NCBI GenBank assembly: GCA_016184125.1
Contig: JACPDG010000062.1
Location: forward strand, 33,145-97,144
Source of the DNA: Candidatus Rokuibacteriota bacterium
GTDB lineage: Bacteria; Methylomirabilota; Methylomirabilia; Rokubacteriales; CSP1-6
Length of the DNA: 64,000 nucleotides
Direction: 5' to 3'
Numbering within the stretch: position 1 is the first letter of the stretch; every line of letters begins with the position of its first letter. The notes beneath the pieces are model-generated. The model did no database searches, was not told the origin of the DNA, and was given only the letters and a program-made list of their open reading frames with translations. A program made the position numbers and the translations under genes. Shown here in pieces: positions 18,438 to 28,642 of this stretch.

Positions 18438-18447
<10 letters not shown>
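18423..18447 (-). terminator. Hairpin spanning the dppF-like stop codon
   Basis: GACCGCT (18423-18429) pairs with AGCGGTC (18441-18447) around an 11-nt loop that contains the TAG stop of the minus-strand gene. There is no T-run, so termination is only possible. Confidence 0.35.
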
Positions 18448-19430
<983 letters not shown>

Positions 19431-19439
19431 GGCTGACCC

Positions 19440-20417
19440 CTAGTAGAGGAAGCAGGCCACCTTGTGGCCCGGCCGGACTTCCTTGAGTGGCGGTGTCTGC
19501 TCGAAATGCATGGGCTTGGCGAGGGCGCACCGCGGCGCGAAGCGGCACCCGGGCTTGATGTCGCCGCGGAGCGTTGGCACCGTCCCCGGGATCTGCTCGA
19601 GCCGGACCCTGCTGGTCGCCGCGAGGTCGATGCGCGGGATCGACCGGAGCAGGCCCTGCGTGTACGGGTGCAGCGGCTCCTTGAAGAGCTCCGTGACTTG
19701 CGCTTCCTCGACGACCTCCGCCGCGTACATCACGACCACGCGCTGCGCGGTCTCGGCGATGACCCCCATGTCGTGGGTGATCAGCATGATCGCCATGCCG
19801 AGCTTCGCCTTCAGCTCGTTGAGGAGCTCGAGGATCTGGGCCTGGATCGTCACGTCGAGCGCCGTCGTCGGCTCGTCGGCGATCAAGAGATTTGGGCTGC
19901 AGCTGAGCGCCATCGCGATCATCACGCGCTGCCGCATGCCGCCCGAGAGCTGGTGCGGGTACTCCTTCACGCGCCGCTCGGCGTTCGGGATGTGGACGAT
20001 CCGCAGCATCTCGACGGTCTTGTCCATCGCGTCCCGGCGTCCGAGCCCCTCGTGCAGGCGGATCGCCTCGGCGATCTGCTCGCCGACGGTGAACACCGGG
20101 TTCAGCGAGGTCATGGGCTCCTGGAAGATCATGGAGATCTCTTTGCCCCGGATCTTCCGCATCTGCGCGGGCGGGAGCTTGAGGAGATCCTTGCCGTTGT
20201 ACAGGATCTGGCCCTCGGTGATCCGGCCGGGCGGCTGGGGGATGAGGCGCATCACGCTGAGCGCGGTGACGCTCTTGCCGCAGCCCGACTCCCCGACGAT
20301 GCCCAGCGTCTCGCCCTTGTGGATCGTGATGTCGATGCCGTCCACGGCGCGCACCACACCCTCGTCCGTGTAGAAGTGTGTCTTGAGCCCTTTGACCTCG
20401 AGGAGCGGTTCGGGCAT
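19440..20417 (-). CDS. Oligopeptide/dipeptide ABC transporter ATP-binding protein (DppD/OppD type)
   Basis: The 325-residue partner ATPase has Walker [14 protein letters not shown], signature [15 protein letters not shown] and Walker [13 protein letters not shown]. It also has [16 protein letters not shown], the Opp-family Cys-rich C-terminus. It follows the threonine aldolase gene with a ten-base gap and probably shares its transcript. A heterodimer with the DppF-type protein is expected. Transported substrate cannot be inferred without the binding protein. Confidence 0.93.
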   Translation of the reverse strand: MPEPLLEVKGLKTHFYTDEGVVRAVDGIDITIHKGETLGIVGESGCGKSVTALSVMRLIPQPPGRITEGQILYNGKDLLKLPPAQMRKIRGKEISMIFQEPMTSLNPVFTVGEQIAEAIRLHEGLGRRDAMDKTVEMLRIVHIPNAERRVKEYPHQLSGGMRQRVMIAMALSCSPNLLIADEPTTALDVTIQAQILELLNELKAKLGMAIMLITHDMGVIAETAQRVVVMYAAEVVEEAQVTELFKEPLHPYTQGLLRSIPRIDLAATSRVRLEQIPGTVPTLRGDIKPGCRFAPRCALAKPMHFEQTPPLKEVRPGHKVACFLY

Positions 20418-20427
20418 GGGACCTCCC

Positions 20428-21507
20428 CTAAGCCTTCCAGCCGGCTGTGATCTCGCCGAGCGCCTCGATCGCGCACGCGATGTCGTCGGCGTCGACGTCC
20501 TTGTGGGTGACGCACCGGATCGCGGTGGGTCCGATGGAATGTACCCTGACCTTGCGCGCGGCGCATCCGGCCACGAGGGCCCTCGTCGCCTCCTCCGAGC
20601 CCGGCGGGTCGCCCGGGCGCTCCACGCGGAAGATCACGATGTTCGTCTGCACGCTCGCGAGGTCGACGGAGAGCCCGGGCATCTTCGCGACGGCGTCCGC
20701 CAGCATCCGCGCGTTCCGGTGATCCTCCGCGAGCCGATCGACCATCGTCTCGAGCGCGACGATGCCGGCCGCCGCGATGACGCCGGCCTGCCGCATGCCC
20801 CCGCCGAGCATCTTGCGCACGCGGCGCGCGCGCGCCACGAGGTCGGCGCTGCCGCACACGAGCGATCCGATGGGCGCGCCCAGGCCCTTCGAGAGACAGA
20901 ACGTGACGGAGTCGACGTGACGCGTGAAGTCACTGGCCGGGCGGCCGAGCGCGACCGCCGCGTTGAAGAGGCGCGCCCCGTCGAGGTGGACGGGCACGCC
21001 GGCCGCGCGGGCGACCTCCGCGACCGCGGCGATCTCCTCCGGCGTGCAGCAGGTCCCGCCGTGGCGGTTGTGCGTGTTCTCGATGCACACGAGCCCCGTC
21101 ACCGCGAGGTGGATGTTCGCGGGCCGGATCGCCTCGCGCACCTGCGCCGGCGTGAGGAAGCCCCGCGTGGTCTTGATCGGCCGCGTCTGGACGTTGCCGA
21201 CGACCGCGGCCCCGCCGACCTCGTAGTTGAAGATGTGGCAGTCGGCGTCGAGCACGATCTCCTGGCCCGCCCGCGTCTGCGCCACCACGGACACGAGGTT
21301 GCCCTGCGTGCCGGAGGTCACGAGCAGGCCCGCGTCCTTGCCGAGGCGCCCGGCAGCCATCGACTCGAGCCGCTTGACGGTCGGGTCCTCTTCCCAGACG
21401 TCGTCGCCCACCTCGGCGCCGGCCATCGCCTCGCGCATCGCGGGTGTCGGGAGTGTCAGGGTGTCGGAGCGGAGGTCGACGATGTCGTGCACGGCCCTTC
21501 CCCTCAT
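20428..21507 (-). CDS. ltaE: Low-specificity L-threonine aldolase
   Basis: This is a PLP-dependent enzyme of about 359 residues that cleaves L-threonine or allo-threonine to glycine and acetaldehyde. It starts with [19 protein letters not shown] and [11 protein letters not shown]. It has the [13 protein letters not shown] Asp that contacts the PLP ring, and the Schiff-base Lys in [16 protein letters not shown] 21507 overlaps the bamD-like stop as ATGA; the longer open frame is not coding. The glycine formed could feed the glycine cleavage genes at 33.7-38.0 kb. Confidence 0.93.
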   Translation of the reverse strand: MRGRAVHDIVDLRSDTLTLPTPAMREAMAGAEVGDDVWEEDPTVKRLESMAAGRLGKDAGLLVTSGTQGNLVSVVAQTRAGQEIVLDADCHIFNYEVGGAAVVGNVQTRPIKTTRGFLTPAQVREAIRPANIHLAVTGLVCIENTHNRHGGTCCTPEEIAAVAEVARAAGVPVHLDGARLFNAAVALGRPASDFTRHVDSVTFCLSKGLGAPIGSLVCGSADLVARARRVRKMLGGGMRQAGVIAAAGIVALETMVDRLAEDHRNARMLADAVAKMPGLSVDLASVQTNIVIFRVERPGDPPGSEEATRALVAGCAARKVRVHSIGPTAIRCVTHKDVDADDIACAIEALGEITAGWKA

Positions 21508-22265
21508 CGCTGGACGCGCAAGCGCTGGGCCGCCCGCCGCCCGAACTCGGTGTGCCCGAACTCGCTCGCGAGGCGACGGAGCAGGCCGGACGCCTCCTGG
21601 GTCTTGCCTTCCCGGGCGTTGACCTCGGCGAGCAGCCAGAGTGCCTCGGGAACCACGAGCGCGCGCGGGTGTTCCCGCAGCACGAGCTCGAGCCGCTGCC
21701 GCGCGCCGGCCGTGTTGCCCTGGTTGAAGTAGTAGCTCGCGACCCAGACTTCCTTCTGCGCGAGCCGGCCGCGGCACACCTCGATCTTCGCGAGCGCGTC
21801 CGTCGCGTACCGGCTCTCCGGGAATTCCTTGACGAGCTTCCGGAACTGCTCCACGGCTTTCACCGTCAGCCCCTGGTCCTGCTCGACCGGCTTCATCTGG
21901 TCGTAGTAGCTCATCGCGAGCCGGTACTGGACCAAGTCCGCGATCTGGTGGCGCGGGTAGAACGACATGAACGTCTCGAATTCCGCGATCCCCTTGTCGA
22001 ACTCGCCCTCGCGGTAGAACGCCTCGCCGATCAGGAAGCGCGCACGGGCCGCGAACGACGAGTTCGGATGTCGCTCGACGATCTTCTGGAACGCCTGGCG
22101 CGCGTCCTCGTACTGCCGGCGTTCCAGCTCCGCCTCGCCCCGCGCGTACAGCTCGTCGGCGGGCAGGATCGGGGTCGGTTGCGACCGGAACCAGCCGCAC
22201 CCGCCCGTGATCAGGACGAGGCTGATCAGGGCGATTCGGATGAGGGACGGTGCCTGGGGCATCAA
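21504..22265 (-). CDS. bamD: BamD-like outer-membrane assembly lipoprotein
   Basis: The 253-residue protein has a short signal peptide and a lipobox ending GGC (residues about 16-23), then tandem TPR helices (QYEDARQAFQKIVERHPNSS; FDKGIAEFETFMSFYPRHQI; AVEQFRKLVKEFPESRYATD). This matches the BamD/YfiO family that helps BamA insert outer-membrane proteins, implying a diderm cell. A second Met three bases downstream is an alternative start. It is the first gene of the minus-strand operon. Confidence 0.88.
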   Translation of the reverse strand: MMPQAPSLIRIALISLVLITGGCGWFRSQPTPILPADELYARGEAELERRQYEDARQAFQKIVERHPNSSFAARARFLIGEAFYREGEFDKGIAEFETFMSFYPRHQIADLVQYRLAMSYYDQMKPVEQDQGLTVKAVEQFRKLVKEFPESRYATDALAKIEVCRGRLAQKEVWVASYYFNQGNTAGARQRLELVLREHPRALVVPEALWLLAEVNAREGKTQEASGLLRRLASEFGHTEFGRRAAQRLRVQR

Positions 22266-22309
22266 AACAGGACGTTACATATACCACAGATCCTTAAGCG
22301 AAAAACCTT

Positions 22310-22360
22310 TTGACTTCCCGTGGTCAGACCGGTATTAGGTGGAGACCCCCTGGTCAAACC
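22310..22360 (+). promoter_or_regulatory. Promoter with GntR/FadR-like operator for the LarA-like/TRAP operon
   Basis: The -35 TTGACT (22310-22315) and -10 TATTAG (22333-22338) have a 17-base spacer. Within the spacer GGTCAGACC is a perfect palindrome of the TGGTCnGACC type bound by FadR-subfamily GntR regulators such as LldR. A related TGGTCAAACC repeats 30 bases on (22351-22360). No GntR gene of that subfamily is adjacent. Confidence 0.65.
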
Positions 22361-22377
22361 CCGAGGAGGAGACCGTC

Positions 22378-23622
22378 ATGGCGCTGCCACGCATGGTGCG
22401 GATCCGGCAGGCGTTCGCGCGCCCGCGCCTCGACGACATCCCGCGGGCCGTCCGCGCGGCGATCGGGCGCGCGTCGATCCCGGTCGGGCGCGGCGACACG
22501 GTCGCCGTCGGCGCGGGAAGCCGCGGCATCGCGAACATCGACGTCATCGTGAGGGCGACCGTCGACCACCTCCGTGACCTCGGCGCCCGGCCGTTCATCT
22601 TCCCGGCGATGGGCAGCCACGGCGGGGGCACCGCCGAGGGGCAGGTCTCGGTGCTCGAGCACTACGGCATCACCGAGCGGGCGATGGGCTGCCCGATCCG
22701 GGCCACGATGGACGTCATCCAGGTCGGCGAGGCGCTCGGCCTGCCCGTCTGGCTCGACCGGTTCGCCGCCGAGGCGGACGGCATCGCGCTCGTGAACCGG
22801 GTGAAGCCGCACACCGACTTCAAGGGGTCGATCGAGTCCGGGCTCTTCAAGATGATGACGATCGGCCTCGGCAAGTGGAAGGGCGCCATCCAGTACCACC
22901 GCGCGAACGTCACCCACGGCTACGAGAAGGTCATCACGTCCGTGGGGCGCGAGATGCTGGCGAAGGCAAAGATCGCCTGCGGCGTGGGCATCGTGGAGAA
23001 CGCGTACGACGAGACCGCGCTCATCGAGGTCTTCAACGCCAAGGATCTGGAGGCGGGCGAGCGGCGGCTGCTCGCGCAGGCGCGCGAGTGGATGATGCGG
23101 CTGCCGTTCGACCGACTCGACGTGCTGATCGTCGAGCAGATGGGCAAGAACATCTCCGGCAGCGGCATGGATACCAACGTGATCGGCCGTCCGTCGAACC
23201 CGCACGAGCCGTTTCCCGCCACGCCGAAGATCCTGTGGATCGTCGCGCTCGACCTCACCGGCGACAGCTACGGCAACGCCGTCGGCATCGGGAACGCGGA
23301 CTTCACCACGCGCCGTCTCGTCGACAAGATCGACATGAAGGCGACGCTCATCAACGCGATCACCGCCTGCGCGCCGGGCGGCGCCAAGGTCCCGGCGACC
23401 TACGAGACGGACCGCGAGGCGATCGAGACGGCGCTCGGCTGCATCGGCCTGACGCCTCCCGAGGCCGCCCGCGTGATCCGTATCAGGAGCACGCTCAAGC
23501 TGGGCGAGCTCGACGTGTCGGAAGCCTTTCTCGAGGAGGTCGCCGGGCGCAGCGACCTCACGCCGCTCACCGACCCCGCGCCGCTCGCGTTCGACGCGGC
23601 CGGGCGACTGCTCCCACACTGA
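22378..23622 (+). CDS. LarA-like (DUF2088) protein, putative nickel-pincer isomerase family
   Basis: The 414-residue protein resembles the LarA superfamily, whose founding member is a nickel-pincer-dependent lactate racemase. Visible features are VGRGDTVAVGAGSRGIANID at the N-terminus, FIFPAMGSHGGGTAEGQ, RVKPHTDFKGSIESGLFKMM and the C-terminal STLKLGELDVSEAF. It lacks an obvious LarA-type His pair, as in atypical subgroups. The start has a strong GAGGAGG site. It precedes a TAXI TRAP transporter on the same strand, suggesting conversion of an imported 2-hydroxy acid, but the substrate is unknown. Confidence 0.75.
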   Translation: MALPRMVRIRQAFARPRLDDIPRAVRAAIGRASIPVGRGDTVAVGAGSRGIANIDVIVRATVDHLRDLGARPFIFPAMGSHGGGTAEGQVSVLEHYGITERAMGCPIRATMDVIQVGEALGLPVWLDRFAAEADGIALVNRVKPHTDFKGSIESGLFKMMTIGLGKWKGAIQYHRANVTHGYEKVITSVGREMLAKAKIACGVGIVENAYDETALIEVFNAKDLEAGERRLLAQAREWMMRLPFDRLDVLIVEQMGKNISGSGMDTNVIGRPSNPHEPFPATPKILWIVALDLTGDSYGNAVGIGNADFTTRRLVDKIDMKATLINAITACAPGGAKVPATYETDREAIETALGCIGLTPPEAARVIRIRSTLKLGELDVSEAFLEEVAGRSDLTPLTDPAPLAFDAAGRLLPH

Positions 23623-23633
23623 AGGAGGTCTCA

Positions 23634-24608
23634 ATGGCTCGAGTCCGAACGATCGCCGCGCTCGTCCTGGCCGCCGCCCTCGCGCTGGCCCTCTCGGTGC
23701 CTGCCGAGGCGCAGCAGAAGGCCACCCTGGTGTTCTCTTCCGGGCCGACGGGCGGCTCGTGGATCCCCATGGCCGGGGCCACCGCCGAGCTCGTGAAGAA
23801 GACGTTCCCGGAGATCGAGATCCAGGTCGAGCCGGGCGCGGCGCTCGTCAACATGGAGAAGATGCGGAACGACAAGGCCGACCTCGGCTGGTCGATGACC
23901 ACCGTCCTCTACGACGCCCGGAACGGCAGGGGCCAGTGGACGGGCAAGCAGACGGACAGGCCGATGTACGTGGCGTCGTACTACCCGAACGTCTGGCAGC
24001 TCGTGGTGCCTGCTGACAGCGCCATCAAGAGCGTCAAGGACCTCAAGGGCAAGCCGGTGGCGCTGCCGGCCCGTGGCAACACCAGCCTGGCGGACGGCTG
24101 GGAGCACCTCCTCAAGGTGAACGGGATGAAGCTCGACGACCTGGGGCCGAAGAGCTACGGCCCGGTCGCCTCGAACGCCGAGACGATGAAGAACCGGCAG
24201 GCGCTCGCGGCCGGCTGGTTCACCACGGTCCCGGCGTCGTTCATCCTCGACCTCGGCTCCACGATGAAGCTGCGCATGATCCCCGTGGGCGACCAGGACT
24301 TCGCGAAGATCAAGGAGATCAACCCCGGGTTCGTGCGGCACGCGATCAAGGCCGGCACCTACGCCGAGCAGGGCATGCCGGACGCCATCCAGACCTTCCA
24401 GTCGCCCACGATCCTGATCGCCTCGTCGAAGGCGTCCGCCGACGCCGTCTACAAGATCACGAAGGCCATCGTGGAAGGTCGGGCGGACCTCGCCAACGTC
24501 ACCAAGGCGATGCAGGGCGTGACCGCGCAGGACATGGCGCAGGACGTGGGGCTCCCGTACCATCCCGGCGCCGCCAAGTACTACAAGGAAAAGGGCCTCC
24601 TGAAGTAA
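23634..24608 (+). CDS. TAXI-family TRAP transporter solute-binding protein
   Basis: This is 324 residues with an N-terminal signal peptide ending AEA. The mature protein begins QQKATLVFSSGPTGGSWIPM, the TAXI signature. It contains NVWQLVVPADSAIKSVKDLK and VALPARGNTSLADG, typical of periplasmic ligand capture for TRAP carriers. ATG 23634 has the ribosome site GAAGGAGG. It hands substrate to the fused membrane subunit encoded four bases downstream. Confidence 0.93.
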   Translation: MARVRTIAALVLAAALALALSVPAEAQQKATLVFSSGPTGGSWIPMAGATAELVKKTFPEIEIQVEPGAALVNMEKMRNDKADLGWSMTTVLYDARNGRGQWTGKQTDRPMYVASYYPNVWQLVVPADSAIKSVKDLKGKPVALPARGNTSLADGWEHLLKVNGMKLDDLGPKSYGPVASNAETMKNRQALAAGWFTTVPASFILDLGSTMKLRMIPVGDQDFAKIKEINPGFVRHAIKAGTYAEQGMPDAIQTFQSPTILIASSKASADAVYKITKAIVEGRADLANVTKAMQGVTAQDMAQDVGLPYHPGAAKYYKEKGLLK

Positions 24609-24611
24609 CGC

Positions 24612-26660
24612 GTGCGAAAGCTCTCCGGCGCGCGAGGCCTGATCGTCGGCGTGGTGGCGGCCGTCATGGCCGCCTACCACGTCTACGCCCGCCTGACTCC
24701 GTACGCGGCCGACCAGCAGGCCGGTCTCTACATCACGCTCGGCTTCAGCCTGGTCCTCGCGTTCTTCCTCTACCCGAGCCGGCCGGGCGCGACGCCGGAG
24801 CACGTGCCGTGGACCGACCTCGGCCTCGCCGCGCTCTCGCTCGGGTGCGTCGGCTACATGTTCGTGTTCTACGACTACGTCGTGAACCGCTTCCCGACCG
24901 CGCACCCGCTGAGCCCGGCCGACAAGCTCGTCGCCGTGCTCGGCATCCTGCTCGTGCTCGAGGCCACGCGGCGCAGCATCGGCGCCGCGCTCCCCATCGT
25001 GGCGATCTGCTTCATCGCCTACGCGGCCCTCGGGCCCTGGCTTCCGGGCGCGCTGCACTACCGGGGGCTCACGCTCGAGATCCTGCTCGACCAGACCTGG
25101 TTCACGACCGAGGGCGTCTTCGGCGTGCCCCTCGGCGTCGCCGGCTCGTACGTGATCCTGTTCATCGTCTTCGGCGCGTACCTCGAGAAATCCGGCGCCG
25201 GGCAGTTCTTCATGAGGTTCGCCAACGCGATCGCCGGCGGTTCCCGGGGCGGCCCCGGCAAGGTGTCTGTGGTGTCCTCGAGCATGTTCGGCACGATCTC
25301 CGGCTCCGCGGTCGCGAACGTGATGGTCGACGGCTGGCTCACCATCCCGATGATGAAGCGGACCGGCTTCAAGCCCGAAGCGGCCGCCGCGATCGAGGCG
25401 GTGGCGTCGACCGGCGGTCAGATCGTGCCTCCCGTCATGGGCGCGGCGGCGTTCGTCATGGCCGAGTTCCTGGGCTGGAGCTACGGCAAGCTGATGATCG
25501 CGGCCGCGATCCCGGCGCTCTTCTACTACGGCGCGCTGTTCGCGGCGATCCACTTCAACGCCGTCCGGAGCGGGCTGCGTGGGATCCCGAGGGAGGAGCT
25601 GCCTCGCCTGGGCGAGGTCATCCGGAGCGAGGGGCACCTCATCCTCCCCCTGCTGGTGATCTTCGGCCTGCTGCTCGAGGGCTTCACCGCGACGTACGCC
25701 GCGATCCTCTCTTCCGTGGTCGTCCTCTACTGCTGGCTCCTCGAGCACCGCGCGTGGCCCGTCGTCGCCGCGGGCGCCGTCATCTGGGTCACCACGGACG
25801 GCCGGCTCGCCGGCGCGCTGCTCGCGGCGGTCGCGCTGGTCGGCCTGGCGCTCGCGGCTGCGCGCCCCGGCGGGCCGGCGAGGATCCGGCGGCTCGTGCT
25901 CGAGGAGATCCCGATCGGCCTCAGGGACGGCGCCCAGCACACGGTGCCGGTGGCGATGGCGTGCGCGGCCGCGGGCGTCGTGATCGGCATCGTGCTGCAG
26001 ACCGGGCTGGCGCTCAGGTTCACGAGCTTCCTGGTCGACCTCGCCGGCCAGCACCTGATACTCGCCCTGGTGATCACGATGATCGCCGGCATCGTCCTCG
26101 GCATGGGCATGCCCACGACGCCCGCCTACATCATGCAGGCGGCGCTCCTGATCCCCGCGATCATCAAGCTCGGTGTCCCGCCCATCGCGGCGCACATGTT
26201 CGCCTTCTACTTCTCGTGCCTGTCCGCGGTGACGCCGCCCGTCGCGCTCGCGGTCTACGCGGCCGCCTCGATCGGGCGCGCGAACCTCTGGGGCGCCGGC
26301 GTCCAGGCCGTGAAGTTCGCCGCGGCCGGGTTCATCGTCCCGTACTTCTTCGTGTACTCGCCGGCGCTGCTCTTCCAGGGCACGTGGGCGGACACCGTGA
26401 CCGTGCTCGTCACCGGCACGATCGGCGTGATCTCGCTCGCTGCGGGCCTCGAAGGCCAGTTCCTGCGACCCGCGCGATGGTTCGAGCGCGTCCTCTTCAT
26501 CGCCGCGGCGCTCTCGCTGATCGACTCTTCCATACGCACCGACCTGGTCGGTCTCGCGCTCCTCCTCGTCGGGCTGGGGCTCCAGAAGATGCGGCCCGCG
26601 GTCATCGCGCCAGGCCTCCCGGTGCCGGCTCCGGCCGAGCCCGGGACCCCGCGGCTATGA
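24612..26660 (+). CDS. TRAP transporter fused DctQM permease
   Basis: The 682-residue polytopic protein corresponds to the fused small-plus-large permease of TAXI TRAP systems (TIGR02123). It has a run of N-terminal helices, then the DctM-type core with SMFGTISGSAVANVMVDG and VIGIVLQTGLALRFTSFLVD, and MGMPTTPAYIMQAALL. It drives Na+- or H+-coupled uptake. It starts at GTG 24612, directly after the binding-protein gene, and its stop overlaps the small membrane peptide gene as ATGA. Confidence 0.93.
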   Translation: MRKLSGARGLIVGVVAAVMAAYHVYARLTPYAADQQAGLYITLGFSLVLAFFLYPSRPGATPEHVPWTDLGLAALSLGCVGYMFVFYDYVVNRFPTAHPLSPADKLVAVLGILLVLEATRRSIGAALPIVAICFIAYAALGPWLPGALHYRGLTLEILLDQTWFTTEGVFGVPLGVAGSYVILFIVFGAYLEKSGAGQFFMRFANAIAGGSRGGPGKVSVVSSSMFGTISGSAVANVMVDGWLTIPMMKRTGFKPEAAAAIEAVASTGGQIVPPVMGAAAFVMAEFLGWSYGKLMIAAAIPALFYYGALFAAIHFNAVRSGLRGIPREELPRLGEVIRSEGHLILPLLVIFGLLLEGFTATYAAILSSVVVLYCWLLEHRAWPVVAAGAVIWVTTDGRLAGALLAAVALVGLALAAARPGGPARIRRLVLEEIPIGLRDGAQHTVPVAMACAAAGVVIGIVLQTGLALRFTSFLVDLAGQHLILALVITMIAGIVLGMGMPTTPAYIMQAALLIPAIIKLGVPPIAAHMFAFYFSCLSAVTPPVALAVYAAASIGRANLWGAGVQAVKFAAAGFIVPYFFVYSPALLFQGTWADTVTVLVTGTIGVISLAAGLEGQFLRPARWFERVLFIAAALSLIDSSIRTDLVGLALLLVGLGLQKMRPAVIAPGLPVPAPAEPGTPRL

Positions 26661-26755
26661 GCCGGCTCCAGGACCTCGTCCTCGCCTTGCTGTCCGCGGC
26701 GACGATCCTCGGCACGATCGCGTACGGAGTGCTGCGGCTCTACACGTCGTCCTGA
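26657..26755 (+). CDS. 32-residue single-helix membrane peptide of the TRAP operon
   Basis: ATG 26657 overlaps the stop of the TRAP permease (ATGA). The product starts MSRLQDLVLALLSAATILG and ends in a short polar YTSS tail, so nearly all of it is one hydrophobic helix. Tight coupling and the high-quality hydrophobic pattern argue for a real accessory subunit. I know no family for it. Confidence 0.55.
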   Translation: MSRLQDLVLALLSAATILGTIAYGVLRLYTSS

Positions 26756-26761
26756 CGGGAC

Positions 26762-27045
26762 GGCGAATCGAGGAGCGCGACGGGTTCCGCGGGTGCGTCC
26801 TCGCACCCCCCGGGGCGCTCCGAGCGCCGGGGGGTATGGGGGGCCATTTCGGGGCCCCGGAGGGCGCAGCGTGTGCCCGAGGACGGCCGCGGCTGCGCCG
26901 CGGACGTGCCGAGCGCCGGGGGGTATGGGGGGCCATGTCGGGGCCCCGGAAGGGCGCAGCGTGTGCCCGAGGACGGCCGCGGCTGCGCCGCGGACGTGCC
27001 GAGCGTTGGGGGGTATGGGGGGCCATGTCGGGGCCCCCCATTCCC
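26762..27045 (+). repeat. GC-rich palindromic repeat locus 1, with tandem 89/90-bp units
   Basis: A GAGGAGCGC...GCGCTCC hairpin is followed by GGGGGGTATGGGGGGCCAT and TTCGGGGCCCC. The block from GAGCGCCGG then repeats: 26822-26910, 26911-27000 and a partial unit 27001-27040. It fills the gap between the convergent TRAP operon and the acetyltransferase gene; no gene is seen here. Confidence 0.85.
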
Positions 27046-27542
27046 TAGAGCAGCTTTTCCATCACAATCGTGTCGACCCACTGGCCGTCGAGCAGGCCCT
27101 GCTCCCTGTAGATCCCGACGGTCCGGAAGCCCATCCGCTCGTAGAGCCGCATGCCGGCCTCGTTGAACGGGAACGCGGACAGCACGAGCTTGTGGAAGCC
27201 GTGCTCGCGTCCGAGCTCGATCAGCCGCGCGAGCAGCACCCGCCCGGCGCCCTTGCCGCGGTACCCGCGCTCGATGTAGACGGAGAGGTCGGCGACGGAG
27301 CGGTAGGCCTCGCGGGCGTTGAAGACGTTCAGGCTGCCCCAGCCGACGACCTCGCCGCGCTCGTTCTCCGCGACGATCACCGGGTGTCGTGCGCTGCGGC
27401 TCGCCAGCCACTGCCGGCGCTCGCCGGCGGTGCGGAGCTCGGTCTCGAGCGTCGCGACGCGGTCCTCGATGCCCTGGTTGTAGACGAGCGCGATGGCGGC
27501 GGCGTCCTCCGGCGTGGCCGGCCGAACCGCGTACGAGGTCAT
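27045..27542 (-). CDS. GNAT N-acetyltransferase, phosphinothricin/ArsN1-like
   Basis: The 165-residue GNAT enzyme has IALVYNQGIEDRVATLETE near its N-terminus, typical of the phosphinothricin/arsinothricin acetyltransferase branch. The acetyl-CoA pyrophosphate loop is RGYRGKGAGRVLL, and AGMRLYERMGFRTVG is the C-terminal helix-strand. It acetylates an amine, possibly an amino-acid-like antimetabolite; the substrate is inferred from family only. It reads toward repeat locus 1 and diverges from the dehydrogenase gene. Confidence 0.85.
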   Translation of the reverse strand: MTSYAVRPATPEDAAAIALVYNQGIEDRVATLETELRTAGERRQWLASRSARHPVIVAENERGEVVGWGSLNVFNAREAYRSVADLSVYIERGYRGKGAGRVLLARLIELGREHGFHKLVLSAFPFNEAGMRLYERMGFRTVGIYREQGLLDGQWVDTIVMEKLL

Positions 27543-27573
27543 GGGCGGGACGATAGCACAGGGCCGTCATCGC

Positions 27574-27601
27574 TCGACGCTTCATGCGGCGGGGCTATAA
27601 T
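27574..27601 (+). promoter_or_regulatory. Candidate promoter of the 2-hydroxyacid dehydrogenase gene
   Basis: A perfect -10 TATAAT at 27596-27601 has a 4/6 match -35 TCGACG at 27574-27579 with a 16-base spacer, 45 bases upstream of the ATG. Confidence 0.5.
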
Positions 27602-27646
27602 GCCCGCCATCGACCGCACGCCGTCACATCCGAAAGGAGATCCCGA

Positions 27647-28633
27647 ATGTCCTCGCCCCGCCGCCCCTTCGTCGTCCTCGCCGGACCGACCCACCCCGAC
27701 GGCCTGGCGCTGCTCGAAACCGAGGCGCGCGTGGTCGTGTGCGACGACGAGACCGAGGACGGATTCCTCGCGGTGGCGAAGGAGGCCGACGGCCTGCTGT
27801 TCCGCGTGCGGCCGCGCTCCACGGAGAGCCTCATGGCCGCGTGCGAGAACCTGAAGGTCGTCGGGCGTCACGGCGTCGGGCTGGACACGGTCGACATTCC
27901 GGCTGCCACGCGACTCGGTGTCGCGGTCGTCCACGCGCCCGGCTCCAACGCGCAGGCGGTCGCCGAGCACGCGCTGATGCTCATGCTGGCGTGCGTGAAG
28001 CGGACGCTCGAGGTCGACGAGCAGACGCGCAAGGGCGACTGGACCGCGCGCCGCGTCGGCAACACCGAGCTGGCCGGCAAGACGCTCGGCATCATCGGCG
28101 TCGGGAACATCGGTCGCCGCGTGGCGAAGTTCTGCGGCGCCGTCGGCATGCGCGTCCTCGGCTACGACCCGTACGTCGAGCCGGACGAGCTCGGGCGGCG
28201 CGGCGCGGAGCCCGTCGACACGCTCGAGGCGCTGCTGCGCGAGGCGGACGTGGTCACGTGCCACACGCCGCTCACGCACGAGACGCATCACATGATCAAC
28301 GACAAGACGATCGGGCTGATGAAGCCGGGCGTCATCTTCGTCAACACGTCGCGCGGGCCCGTGCAGGAGGAGCATGCGCTCTTCGAGGCGCTCGTGCGCG
28401 GCAAGGTCGCCGCCGCCGGGCTCGACGTGTGGGAGCAGGAGCCCGTGTCGGCGGACAACCCGATCCTCAACCTCCCGAACGTCGTGTGCTCCTCGCACGT
28501 CGCGGGCGTGACGCGCGAGGCCACGCGGAACACGTCGCTCCACGTGGTGAGCGAGATGATGCGCGTGCTGCGTGGCGAGCGGCCGCTCGTGCTCGTCAAC
28601 CCGGACGTCTGGCCCCGCCCCGTCACGAGGTAG
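27647..28633 (+). CDS. D-2-hydroxyacid dehydrogenase (phosphoglycerate dehydrogenase-like)
   Basis: This is an NAD(P)-dependent oxidoreductase of 328 residues. The substrate region has VVGRHGVGLDTVDIPAA. The Rossmann motif is LGIIGVGNIGRRVAKF. The catalytic Arg lies in VNTSRGPVQEEHAL, the Glu in LDVWEQEP and the His in CSSHVAGVT. It is shorter than SerA with ACT domains, so it may oxidise another 2-hydroxyacid. ATG 27647 follows GAAAGGAGA. It lies immediately before the 5-oxoproline cluster. Confidence 0.9.
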   Translation: MSSPRRPFVVLAGPTHPDGLALLETEARVVVCDDETEDGFLAVAKEADGLLFRVRPRSTESLMAACENLKVVGRHGVGLDTVDIPAATRLGVAVVHAPGSNAQAVAEHALMLMLACVKRTLEVDEQTRKGDWTARRVGNTELAGKTLGIIGVGNIGRRVAKFCGAVGMRVLGYDPYVEPDELGRRGAEPVDTLEALLREADVVTCHTPLTHETHHMINDKTIGLMKPGVIFVNTSRGPVQEEHALFEALVRGKVAAAGLDVWEQEPVSADNPILNLPNVVCSSHVAGVTREATRNTSLHVVSEMMRVLRGERPLVLVNPDVWPRPVTR

Positions 28634-28642
28634 AATCGCCCC

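Noticed and set aside
23631-26195. 854-codon open frame on the minus strand opposite the TRAP genes
   Set aside because: It is the shadow frame of high-GC coding DNA: His/Arg/Asp-rich, no motif, and fully antisense to well-recognised transporter genes.
26822-27040. CRISPR array, because of the tandem repeats
   Set aside because: The units are 89-90 bp and nearly identical throughout, with no unique spacers and no cas genes.
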